DNA of 64,000 nt from Volvox africanus (GCA_030268105.1 BSDZ01000048.1:1-64000); one strand, 5' to 3'; numbered from the stretch's first letter, positions 1 through 9,057 are shown. Notes: generated by a model not told the origin, from the sequence alone. Translations and numbers: made by a program.

Positions 1-120
1 AACGTAATAATAACAATTAACATAATTATCGTAATTAACGTAATATTAATATTTATAATAATCATAATAATTTTATAATAATTATTATTTTTTTAATTAC
101 TTTTATTATTTATTAATTAT
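1..120. repeat. Partial unit: tail of an A module (alpha)
   Basis: AT-rich tail ending ATTAATTAT just before the first CATGAG. The rest of this unit lies left of the window, so the array continues beyond the left edge. Confidence 0.95.
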
Positions 121-125
121 CATGA

Positions 126-148
126 GATTCATAAGAATCATATGAATC
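126..148. repeat. Small inverted repeat within three 9-bp near-repeats
   Basis: GATTCATA (126-133) and TATGAATC (141-148) are perfect reverse complements around a 7-bp loop. The same segment is also three 9-bp near-copies: GATTCATAA, GAATCATAT, GAATCATAA. It sits exactly at the A-to-G composition boundary and recurs unchanged at the same place in the units I read. It could be a protein-binding site or a nucleosome-edge signal; that is speculation. Confidence 0.8.
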
Positions 149-174
149 ATAATGATAGGGCTCCGGTGTGCCGT

Positions 175-195
175 CCCCATCTCCCTCCCCCGCCC
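175..195 (-). other. Predicted three-tetrad G-quadruplex motif (minus strand)
   Basis: The plus strand reads C4, 4 nt, C3, 1 nt, C5, 1 nt, C3, so the minus strand satisfies the canonical pattern of four runs of at least three G with loops of 1, 1 and 4 nt. Short loops usually mean a stable fold. The plus strand could form an i-motif. The motif recurs in all G modules except those with CCGTCC/CCGTCG (near 3665, 4533, 5401, 58436, 59295, 62622) or CTCCTCCGCCC (14718-14728), which remove one run. Folding in vivo is unproven. Confidence 0.75.
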
Positions 196-204
196 TTTGT
201 CGGC

Positions 205-358
205 GATGATGGTGGTGCTTTGGCGGCGTCGGTGGTGGCGTCGGTGGCGGACGGAGGGAGGGACGGAAAGAGGTTCCCATTCCCACCATCGCCACCGCTG
301 CCACCACGGCCACATACAACACTACGGCTACCGCCGCAAACACCGCCACCAAGGCGAC
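205..358. repeat. G-rich half followed by C-rich half, imperfect inverted arrangement
   Basis: Bases about 205-272 are GGT/GGC triplets with a GGAGGGAGGGACGG tail; bases about 277-358 are CCA/CCG triplets. The halves can pair imperfectly (for example GTCGGTGGTGGCG with CGCCACCGCTGCC-like tracts), so either strand could form a long GC-rich hairpin, and the strong skew could favour R-loops. Present in every unit at the same offset. Confidence 0.6.
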
Positions 359-362
359 CGCT

Positions 363-561
363 GTAAGTGTCCTGGGGTATGTACGGGCAGTGTTCATCAT
401 TGGATCTTAAACTGACATTCTCCCATTGGGCCTTCGTAGGCGGACACAACAGGGTCACTACACCCATGAAATCGAAACGGGTAAGATATGATACGGGATC
501 GAGTTCAAAGGTGACATGTGTATGTCTTGATGCCTTGACTGACTGAGGGATTACCTTGCAG
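363..561 (+). other. Intron-like signal set, reference copy (speculative)
   Basis: GTAAGT at 363-368 matches the U1 donor consensus. CTGAC at 539-543 lies 19 nt (from its A at 542) before the AG of TTACCTTGCAG, which ends at 561, the normal distance for a branch point. A second donor-like GGGTAAGA starts at 479 (GT at 481), and acceptor-like CCTTCGTAG ends at 439 and CCTTTGTAG at 653. The set recurs in almost all units; one copy reads GGATAAG (about 3083). No transcript evidence is available, and such motifs can occur by chance and then be amplified with the satellite. Confidence 0.25.
412..446. repeat. Internal direct repeat, left copy, in B module
   Basis: CTGACATTCTCCCATTGGGC continuing through CTTCGTAGGCGGACACAA aligns with the right copy at 627 with a few substitutions and one 1-bp gap. 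The alternative allele in other units, CTCCGATTTGGCC or CTGCGATTTGGCC, is closer to the right copy at the CCGATT core, which suggests occasional conversion between the two. Confidence 0.75.
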
Positions 562-626
562 GGATGTTTCGCTCTAGAGTGGTGAATGACCCTTCCCCTT
601 GGTTTTGGATTTACGATATACTGCCA

Positions 627-660
627 CTGACATTTCCGATTGGGCCTTTGTAGGCAGCCA
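627..660. repeat. Internal direct repeat, right copy, in B module
   Basis: CTGACATTTCCGATTGGGCC then TTTGTAGGCAGCCACAA, 215 bp downstream of the left copy. Alleles elsewhere read TTTTCGATGGGG or TTTTCGATTGGG (common at 7.4-24 kb). This shows B itself arose by an older internal duplication. Confidence 0.75.
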
Positions 661-742
661 CAATTCCAGGACGGGCTTAGTATGCTAGGCATCCGGGTCC
701 GCTGTGCCTTGCGAGGTACGGAAATTCCTTATCCGCAACAGT

Positions 743-987
743 GACAATCGAATGCCAATAACAGTAATAGTAATAGTAATAAAAATAATAGTAATAAAAA
801 TAATAATTATTATAAACATTTATATATTTATATATAAATAATAATAATAAACATAATAAACATAATAAACGTAATAATAACAATTAACATAATTATCGTA
901 ATTAACGTAATATTAATATTTATAATAATCATAATAATTTTATAATAATTATTATTTTTTTAATTACTATTATTATTTATTAATTAT
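743..987. repeat. A module (AT-rich spacer), reference copy
   Basis: Nearly pure A/T sequence, built from degenerate TAA/AAT/ATA triplets with short GTAATAG, AACATAAT and AATTAACGT motifs. Length varies between units mostly in 9-, 10- or 12-bp steps through gain or loss of CATAATAAA or AATTAACAT/CGT blocks. The plus strand is A-rich in its first part and T-rich near the end. Such tracts can be easily unwound or bind AT-hook or matrix proteins, but nothing here proves that. The TATATTTATATATAAAT stretch resembles a TATA box only because of composition. Confidence 0.93.
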
Positions 988-1855
988 CATGAGATTCATA
1001 AGAATCATATGAATCATAATGATAGGGCTCCGGTGTGCCGTCCCCATCTCCCTCCCCCGCCCTTTGTCGGCGATGATGGTGGTGCTTTGGCGGCGTCGGT
1101 GGTGGCGTCGGTGGCGGACGGAGGGAGGGACGGAAAGAGGTTCCCATTCCCACCATCGCCACCGCTGCCACCACGGCCACATACAACACTACGGCTACCG
1201 CCGCAAACACCGCCACCAAGGCGACCGCTGTAAGTGTCCTGGGGTATGTACGGGCAGTGTTCATCATTGGATCTTAAACTGACATTCTCCCATTGGGCCT
1301 TCGTAGGCGGACACAACAGGGTCACTACACCCATGAAATCGAAACGGGTAAGATATGATACGGGATCGAGTTTCAAAGGTGACATGTGTATGTCTTGATG
1401 CCTTGACTGACTGAGGGATTACCTTGCAGGGATGTTTCGCTCTAGAGTGGTGAATGACCCTTCCCCTTGGTTTTGGATTTACGATATACTGCCACTGACA
1501 TTTCCGATTGGGCCTTTGTAGGCAGCCACAATTCCAGGACGGGCTTAGTATGCTAGGCATCCGGGTCCGCTGTGCCTTGCGAGGTACGGAAATTCCTTAT
1601 CCGCAACAGTGACAATCGAATGCCAATAACAGTAATAGTAATAAAAATAAAAATAATAGTAATAAAAATAATAATTATTATAAAAATTAATATATTTATA
1701 TATAAATAATAATAATAAACATAATAAACATAATAAACGTAATAATAACAATTAACATAATTATCGTAATTAACGTAATATTAATATTTATAATAATCAT
1801 AATAATTTTATAATAATAATTATTTTTTTAATTACTTTTATTATTTATTAATTAT
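988..1855. repeat. Satellite unit 2 (868 bp, alpha)
   Basis: m1 GCCGT. B 1236-1610 (375 bp). Apart from the T-number site, it is nearly identical to unit 1. A 1611-1855 reads AATAAAAATAAAAATAATAG. Confidence 0.95.
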
Positions 1856-2724
1856 CATGAGATTCATAAGAATCATATGAATCATAATGATAGGGCTCCG
1901 GTGTGCCGTCCCCATCTCCCTCCCCCGCCCTTTGTCGGCGATGATGGTGGTGCTTTGGCGGCGTCGGTGGTGGCGTCGGTGGCGGACGGAGGGAGGGACG
2001 GAAAGAGGTTCCCATTCCCACCATCGCCACCGCTGCCACCACGGCCACATACAACACTACGGCTACCGCCGCAAACACCGCCACCAAGGCGACCGCTGTA
2101 AGTGTCCTGGGGTATGTACGGGCAGTGTTCATCATTGGATCTTAAACTGACATTCTCCCATTGGGCCTTCGTAGGCGGACACAACAGGGTCACTACACCC
2201 ATGAAATCGAAACGGGTAAGATATGATACGGGATCGAGTTTCAAAGGTGACATGTGTATGTCTTGATGCCTTGACTGACTGAGGGATTACCTTGCAGGGA
2301 TGTTTCGCTCTAGAGTGGTGAATGACCCTTCCCCTTGGTTTTGAATTTACGATATTCTGCCACTGACATTTCCGATTGGGCCTTTGTAGGCAGCCACAAT
2401 TCCAGGACGGGCTTAGTATGCTAGGCGTCCGGGTCCGCTGTGCCTTGCGAGGTACGGAAATTCCTTATCCACAACAGTGACAATCAAATGCCAATAACAG
2501 TAATAGTAATAGTAATAAAAATAATAGTAATAAAAATAATTATTATTATAAAAATTAATATATTTATATATAAATAATAATAATAAACATAATCAACATA
2601 ATAAACGTAATAATAATAATTCACATAATTAACGTAATTAACGTAATATTAATATTTATAATAATCATAATAATTTTAATAATTATTATTATTATTTTAA
2701 ATACTATTATTATTTATTAATTAT
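1856..2724. repeat. Satellite unit 3 (869 bp, alpha)
   Basis: m1 GCCGT. B 2104-2478 has TTTTGAATTTACG and the first CCACAACAGTGACAATCA tail in the window. A 2479-2724 carries private AATCAACAT and ATTCACAT changes. Confidence 0.95.
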
Positions 2725-3592
2725 CATGAGATTCATAAGAATCATATGAATCATAATGATAGGGCTCCGGTGTGCCGTCCCCATCTCCCTCCCCCGCCCT
2801 TTGTCGGCGATGATGGTGGTGCTTTGGCGGCGTCGGTGGTGGCGTCGGTGGCGGACGGAGGGAGGGACGGAAAGAGGTTCCCATTCCCACCATCGCCACC
2901 GCTGCCACCACGGCCACATACAACACTACGGCTACCGCCGCAAACACCGCCACCAAGGCGACCGCTGTAAGTGTCCTGGGGTATGTACGGGCAGTGTTCA
3001 TAATTGGATCTTAAACTGACATTCTGCGATTTGGCCTTCGTAGGCGGACACAACAGGGTCACTACACCCATGAAATCGAAACGGATAAGATATGATACGG
3101 GATCGAGTTTCAAAGGTGACATGTGTATGTCTTGATGCCTTGACTGACTGAGGGATTACCTTGCAGGGATGTTTCGCTCTAGAGTGGTGAATGACCCCTC
3201 CCCTTGGTTTTGGATTTAGAATATTCTGCCACTGACATTTCCGATTGGGCCTTTGTAGGCAGCCACAATTCCAGGACGGGCTTAGTATGCTAGGCGTCCG
3301 GGTCCGCTGTGCCTTGCGAGGTACGGAAATTCCTTATCCACAACAGTGACAATCAAATGCCAATAACAGTAATAGCAATAGTAATAAAAATAATAGTAAT
3401 AAAAATAATTATTATTATAAAAATTAATATATTTATATATAAATAATAATAATAAACATAATAAACATAATAAACGTAATAATAACAATTAACATAATTA
3501 TCGTAATTAACGTAATATTAATATTTATAATAATCATAATAATTTTATAATAATAATTATTTTTTTAATTACTATTATTATTTATTAATTAT
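2725..3592. repeat. Satellite unit 4 (868 bp, alpha, rare B haplotype)
   Basis: m1 GCCGT. B 2973-3347 carries GACCCCTCC together with TTTAGAATATT, a pair otherwise seen only near 56.7, 58.0 and 62.2 kb. ACGGATAAG replaces ACGGGTAAG and removes the second donor-like site. Confidence 0.95.
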
Positions 3593-4460
3593 CATGAGAT
3601 TCATAAGAATCATATGAATCATAATGATAGGGCTCCGGTGTGCCGTCCCCATCTCCCTCCCCCGTCGTTTGTCGGCGATGATGGTGGTGCTTTGGCGGCG
3701 TCGGTGGTGGCGTCGGTGGCGGACGGAGGGAGGGACGGAAAGAGGTTCCCATTCCCACCATCGCCACCGCTGCCACCACGGCCACATACAACACTACGGC
3801 TACCGCCTCAAACACCGCCACCAAGGCGACCGCTGTAAGTGTCCTGGGGTATGTACGGGCAGTGTTCATAATTGGATCTTAAACTGACATTCTCCCATTG
3901 GGCCTTCGTAGGCGGACACAACAGGGTCACTACACCCATGAAATCGAAACGGGTAAGATATGATACGGGATCGAGTTTCAAAGGTGACATGTGTATGTCT
4001 TGATGCCTTGACTGACTGAGGGATTACCTTGCAGGGATGTTTCGCTCTAGAGTGGTGAATGACCCTTCCCCTTGGTTTTGGGTTTACGATATACTGCCAC
4101 TGACATTTCCGATTGGGCCTTTGTAGGCAGCCACAATTCCAGGACGGGCTTAGTATGCTAGGCGTCCGGGTCCGCTGTGCCTTGTGAGGTACGGAAATTC
4201 CTTATCCACAACAGTGACAATCAAATGCCAATAACAGTAATAGTTATAGTAATAAAAATAATAGTAATAAAAATAATTATTATTATAAAAATTAATATAT
4301 TTATATATAAATAATAAAAATAAACATAATAAACATAATAAACGTAATAATAACAATTAACATAATTATCGTAATTAACGTAATATTAATATTTATAATA
4401 ATCATAATAATTTTATAATAATAATTATTTTTTTAATTACTATTATTATTTATTAATTAT
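3593..4460. repeat. Satellite unit 5 (868 bp, alpha)
   Basis: m1 GCCGT with CCCCCGTCGTT, which breaks the G-quadruplex, and GCCTCAAAC. B 3841-4215 has GGTTTTGGGTTTACG and CTTGTGAGG (a CpG-to-TpG change). A 4216-4460 has TAGTTATAG. Confidence 0.95.
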
Positions 4461-5328
4461 CATGAGATTCATAAGAATCATATGAATCATAATGATAGGG
4501 CTCCGGTGTGCCGTCCCCATCTCCCTCCCCCGTCGTTTGTCGGCGATGATGGTGGTGCTTTGGCGGCGTCGGTGGTGGCGTCGGTGGCGGACGGAGGGAG
4601 GGACGGAAAGAGGTTCCCATTCCCACCATCGCCACCGCTGCCACCACGGCCACATACAACACTACGGCTACCGCCTCAAACACCGCCACCAAGGCGACCG
4701 CTGTAAGTGTCCTGGGGTATGTACGGGCAGTGTTCATAATTGGATCTTAAACTGACATTCTCCCATTGGGCCTTCGTAGGCGGACACAACAGGGTCACTA
4801 CACCCATGAAATCGAAACGGGTAAGATATGATACGGGATCGAGTTTCAAAGGTGACATGTGTATGTCTTGATGCCTTGACTGACTGAGGGATTACCTTGC
4901 AGGGATGTTTCGCTCTAGAGTGGTGAATGACCCTTCCCCTTGGTTTTGGGTTTACGATATACTGCCACTGACATTTCCGATTGGGCCTTTGTAGGCAGCC
5001 ACAATTCCAGGACGGGCTTAGTATGCTAGGCGTCCGGGTCCGCTGTGCCTTGTGAGGTACGGAAATTCCTTATCCACAACAGTGACAATCAAATGCCAAT
5101 AACAGTAATAGTAATAGTAATAAAAATAATAGTAATAAAAATAATTATTATTATAAAAATTAATATATTTATATATAAATAATAAAAATAAACATAATAA
5201 ACATAATAAACGTAATAATAACAATTAACATAATTATCGTAATTAACGTAATATTAATATTTATAATAATCATAATAATTTTATAATAATAATTATTTTT
5301 TTAATTACTATTATTATTTATTAATTAT
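4461..5328. repeat. Satellite unit 6 (868 bp, alpha), near-copy of unit 5
   Basis: Shares all private variants of unit 5 (CCGTCGTT, GCCTCAAAC, CTTGTGAGG); the difference I saw is TAGTAATAG in A. B 4709-5083. Very recent tandem duplication. Confidence 0.95.
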
Positions 5329-6571
5329 CATGAGATTCATAAGAATCATATGAATCATAATGATAGGGCTCCGGTGTGCCGTCCCCATCTCCCTCCCCCG
5401 TCCTTTGTCGGCGATGATGGTGGTGCTTTGGCGGCGTCGGTGGTGGCGTCGGTGGCGGACGGAGGGAGGGACGGAAAGAGGTTCCCATTCCCACCATCGC
5501 CACCGCTGCCACCACGGCCACATACACCACTACGGCTACCGCCGCAAACACCGCCACCAAGGCGACCGCTGTAAGTATCCTGGGGTATGTACGGGCAGTG
5601 TTCATAATTGGATCTTAAACTGACATTCTGCGATTTGGCCTTCGTAGGCGGACACAACAGGGTCACTACACCCATGAAATCGAAACGGGTAAGATATGAT
5701 ACGGGATCGAGTTCAAAGGTGACATGTGTATGTCTTGATGCCTTGACTGACTGAGGGATTACCTTGCAGGGATGTTTCGCTCTAGAGTGGTGAATGACCC
5801 TTCCCCTTGGTTTTGGATTTACGATATACTGCCACTGACATTTCCGATTGGGCCTTTGTAGGCAGCCACAATTCCAGGACGGGCTTAGTATGCTAGGCGT
5901 CCGGGTCCGCTGTGCCTTGCGAGGTACGGAAATTCCTTATCCGCAACAGTATCCTGGGGTATGTACGGGCAGTGTTCATAATTGGATCTTAAACTGACAT
6001 TCTGCGATTTGGCCTTCGTAGGCGGACACAACAGGGTCACTACACCCATGAAATCGAAACGGGTAAGATATGATACGGGATCGAGTTCAAAGGTGACATG
6101 TGTATGTCTTGATGCCTTGACTGACTGAGGGATTACCTTGCAGGGATGTTTCGCTCTAGAGTGGTGAATGACCCTTCCCCTTGGTTTTGGATTTACGATA
6201 TACTGCCACTGACATTTCCGATTGGGCCTTTGTAGGCAGCCACAATTCCAGGACGGGCTTAGTATGCTAGGCATCCGGGTCCGCTGTGCCTTGCGAGGTA
6301 CGGAAATTCCTTATCCGCAACAGTGACAATCGAATGCCAATAACAGTAATAGTAATAAAAATAAAAATAATAGTAATAAAAATAATTATTATTATAAACA
6401 TTTATATATTTATATAAATAATAATAATAATAAACATAATAAACATAATAAACGTAATAATAATAATTAACATAATTAACATAATTAACGTAATATTAAT
6501 ATTTTTAATAATCATAATAATTTTAATTATAATAATTATTATTTTAATTACTATTTTTATTTATTTATAAT
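5329..6571. repeat. Satellite unit 7 (1243 bp, two B modules, alpha/beta hybrid)
   Basis: m1 GCCGT, CCGTCC and GGAAAG (alpha) are followed by ACACCA and GTATCC (beta), so the type changes inside G between about 5475 and 5527. B1 5577-5950 and B2 5951-6324, both 374 bp. A is beta. Confidence 0.95.
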
Positions 6572-8188
6572 CATGAGATTCATAAGAATCATATGAATCA
6601 TAATGATAGGGCTCCGGTGTTCCCTCCCCATCTCCCTCCCCCGCCCTTTGTCGGCGATGATGGTGGTGCTTTGGCGGCGTCGGTGGTGGCGTCGGTGGCG
6701 GACGGAGGGAGGGACGGAGAGAGGTTCCCATTCCCACCATCGCCACCGCTGCCACCACGGCCACATACACCACTACGGCTACCGCCGCAAACACCGCCAC
6801 CAAGGCGACCGCTGTAAGTATCCTGGGGTATGTACGGGCAGTGTTCATAATTGGATCTTAAACTGACATTCTGCGATTTGGCCTTCGTAGGCGGACACAA
6901 CAGGGTCACTACACCCATGAAATCGTCACGGGTAAGATATGATACGGGATCGAGTTCAAAGGTGACATGTGTATTTCTTGATGCCTTGACTGACTGAGGG
7001 ATTACCTTGCAGGGATGTTTCGCTCTAGAGTGGTGAATGACCCTTCCCCTTGGTTTTGGATTTACGATATACTGCCACTGACATTTCCGATTGGGCCTTT
7101 GTAGGCAGCCACAATTCCAGGACGGGCTTAGTATGCTAGGCGTCCGGGTCCGCTGTGCCTTGCGAGGTACGGAAATTCCTTATCCGCAACAGTATCCTGG
7201 GGTATGTACGGGCAGTGTTCATAATTGGATCTTAAACTGACATTCTGCGATTTGGCCTTCGTAGGCGGACACAACAGGGTCACTACACCCATGAAATCGT
7301 CACGGGTAAGATATGATACGGGATCGAGTTCAAAGGTGACATGTGTATGTCTTGATGCCTTGACTGACTGAGGGATTACCTTGCAGGGATGTTTCGCTCT
7401 AGAGTGGTGAATGACCCTTCCCCTTGGTTTTGGATTTACGATATACTGCCACTGACATTTTCGATGGGGCCTTTGTAGGCAGCCACAATTCCAGGACGGG
7501 CTTAGTATGCTAGGCGTCCGGGTCCGCTGTCCCTTGCGAGGTACGGAAATTCCTTATCCGCAACAGTATCCTGGGGTATGTACGGGCAGTGTTCATAAGT
7601 GGATCTTTAACTGACATTCTGCGATTTGGCCTTCGTAGGCGGACACAACAGGGTCACTACACCCATGAAATCGAAACGGGTAAGATATGATACGGGATCG
7701 AGTTCAAAGGTGACATGTGTATGTCTTGATGCCTTGACTGACTGAGGGATTACCTTGCAGGGATGTTTCGCTCTAGAGTGGTGAATGACCCTTCCCCTTG
7801 GTTTTGGATTTACGATATACTGCCACTGACATTTCCGATTGGGCCTTTGTAGGCAGCCACAATTCCAGGACGGGCTTAGTATGCTAGGCATCCGGGTCCG
7901 CTGTGCCTTGCGAGGTACGGAAATTCCTTATCCGCAACAGTGACAATCGAATGCCAATAACAGTAATAGTAATAAAAATAAAAATAATAGTAATAAAAAT
8001 AATAATTATTATAAACATTTATATATTTATATAAATAATAATAATAATAAACATAATAAACATAATAAACGTAATAATAATAATTAACATAATTAACATA
8101 ATTAACGTAATATTAATATTTATAATTATCATAATAATTTTAATTATAATAATTATTATTTTAATTACTATTTTTATTTATTTATAAT
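6572..8188. repeat. Satellite unit 8 (1617 bp, three B modules, beta)
   Basis: m1 TCCCT. B 6820-7193, 7194-7567 and 7568-7941. TCGTCACGG in B1 and B2; B2 ends CTGTCCCTTGCG and B3 starts with TCATAAGTGGATCTTTAAC. The B2-B3 pair recurs in unit 14. Confidence 0.95.
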
Positions 8189-9057
8189 CATGAGATTCAT
8201 AAGAATCATATGAATCATAATGATAGGGCTCCGGTGTGCCCTCCCCATCTCCCTCCCCCGCCCTTTGTCGGCGATGATGGTGGTGCTTTGGCGGCGTCGG
8301 TGGTGGCGTCGGTGGCGGACGGAGGGAGGGACGGAGAGAGGTTCCCATTCCCACCATCGCCACCGCTGCCACCACGGCCACATACACCACTACGGCTACC
8401 GCCGCAAACACCGCCACCAAGGCGACCGCTGTAAGTATCCTGGGGTATGTACGGGCAGTGTTCATAATTGGATCTTAAACTGACATTCTGCGATTTGGCC
8501 TTCGTAGGCGGACACAACAGGGTCACTACACCCATGAAATCGAAACGGGTAAGATATGATACGGGATCGAGTTCAAAGGTGACATGTGTATGTCTTGATG
8601 CCTTGACTGACTGAGGGATTACCTTGCAGGGATGTTTCGCTCTAGAGTGGTAAATGACCCTTCCCCTTGGTTTTGGATTTACGATATTCTGCCACTGACA
8701 TTTTCGATGGGGCCTTTGTAGGCAGCCACAATTCCAGGACGGGCTTAGTATGCTAGGCGTCCGGGTCCGCTGTGCCTTGCGAGGTACGGAAATTCCTTAT
8801 CCGCAACAGTGACAATCGAATGCCAATAACAGTAATAGTAATAAAAATAAAAATAATAGTAATAAAAATAATAATTATTATAAACATTTATATATTTATA
8901 TAAATAATAATAATAATAAACATAATAAACATAATAAACGTAATAATAATAATTAACATAATTAACATAATTAACGTAATATGAATATTTATAATTATCA
9001 TAATAATTTTAATCATAATAATTATTATTTTAATTACTATTTTTATTTATTTATAAT
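8189..9057. repeat. Satellite unit 9 (869 bp, beta)
   Basis: m1 GCCCT on a beta background. B 8437-8810 has GTGGTAAATG, GATATTCTG and TTTTCGATGGGG. Confidence 0.95.

Larger units (their letters stand above)
121..368. repeat. G module (GC-rich core), reference copy
   Basis: This 248-bp module occurs 61 times and keeps its length in every copy I measured. In order it holds three 9-bp near-repeats with a small inverted repeat (126-148), a C-run tract (175-195), a G-rich half of GGT/GGC triplets (about 205-272) and a complementary-looking C-rich half of CCA/CCG triplets (about 277-358). It ends in GTAAGT. The absence of TAA/TAG in the GC-rich part leaves several frames open on both strands by composition alone. 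Allelic sites (m1, CCGCCC/CCGTCC, m3, GGAAAG/GGAGAG, ACAACA/ACACCA) define the alpha and beta types. Confidence 0.95.
369..742. repeat. B module (amplifiable 374/375-bp segment), reference copy
   Basis: The segment from the base after GTAAGT to CAACAGT is the unit that is independently tandemly repeated one to five times per satellite unit; 91 copies are visible, the last truncated. Length is 374 or 375 depending on GAGTTCAAAG or GAGTTTCAAAG. It contains a diverged direct repeat (412-446 and 627-660), a TGAC-rich stretch followed by ACCTTGCAG, and the 8-bp palindrome CTCTAGAG. Base composition is mixed, unlike its neighbours G and A. Function unknown. Confidence 0.95.
121..987. repeat. Satellite unit 1 (867 bp, alpha)
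   Basis: m1 GCCGT. B 369-742 has the 374-bp GAGTTCAAAG allele, unusual in the alpha region; its tail is CCGCAACAGTGACAATCG. A 743-987. Confidence 0.95.

Noticed and set aside
113..400. Minus-strand 95-residue frame with a hydrophobic Ala/Val segment and a Pro-rich, Tyr/Asp-rich tail, like a small membrane protein
   Set aside because: The hydrophobic run is the translation of GCC/GTG triplet repeats. Nearly all common variants (Phe/Leu, Leu/Val, Thr/Ile, Asp/Glu, Ala/Thr, His/Asn) change the residue, which fits no selection on this frame.
567..583. Near match to the CENP-B box (TTTCGCTCTAGAGTGGT)
   Set aside because: Seven of nine core positions fit, but the CG of the CGGG end is GT, which should prevent binding. 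Some units also read CTCTATGG. Not enough to call.
147..692. Minus-strand 181-residue frame crossing B and G
   Set aside because: Broken by the one-base GAGTTC/GAGTTTC difference in many units and by TTTAGGATA-type changes; its length is not conserved.
820..840. TATA-box-like TATATATAAATA in A
   Set aside because: Expected by chance in nearly pure A/T sequence, and no start signal at a fixed distance can be shown.
121..987. Tandemly arranged transposon (Helitron, MITE or LTR)
   Set aside because: No terminal inverted repeats, target duplications, LTRs, or coding remnants were seen; module borders do not fit known element ends.
7194..7941. Assembly artefact producing extra B modules
   Set aside because: The B modules inside one unit differ at several sites and have ordered haplotypes shared between distant units, which a collapse or stutter error would not create. 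Raw reads would still be needed for proof.
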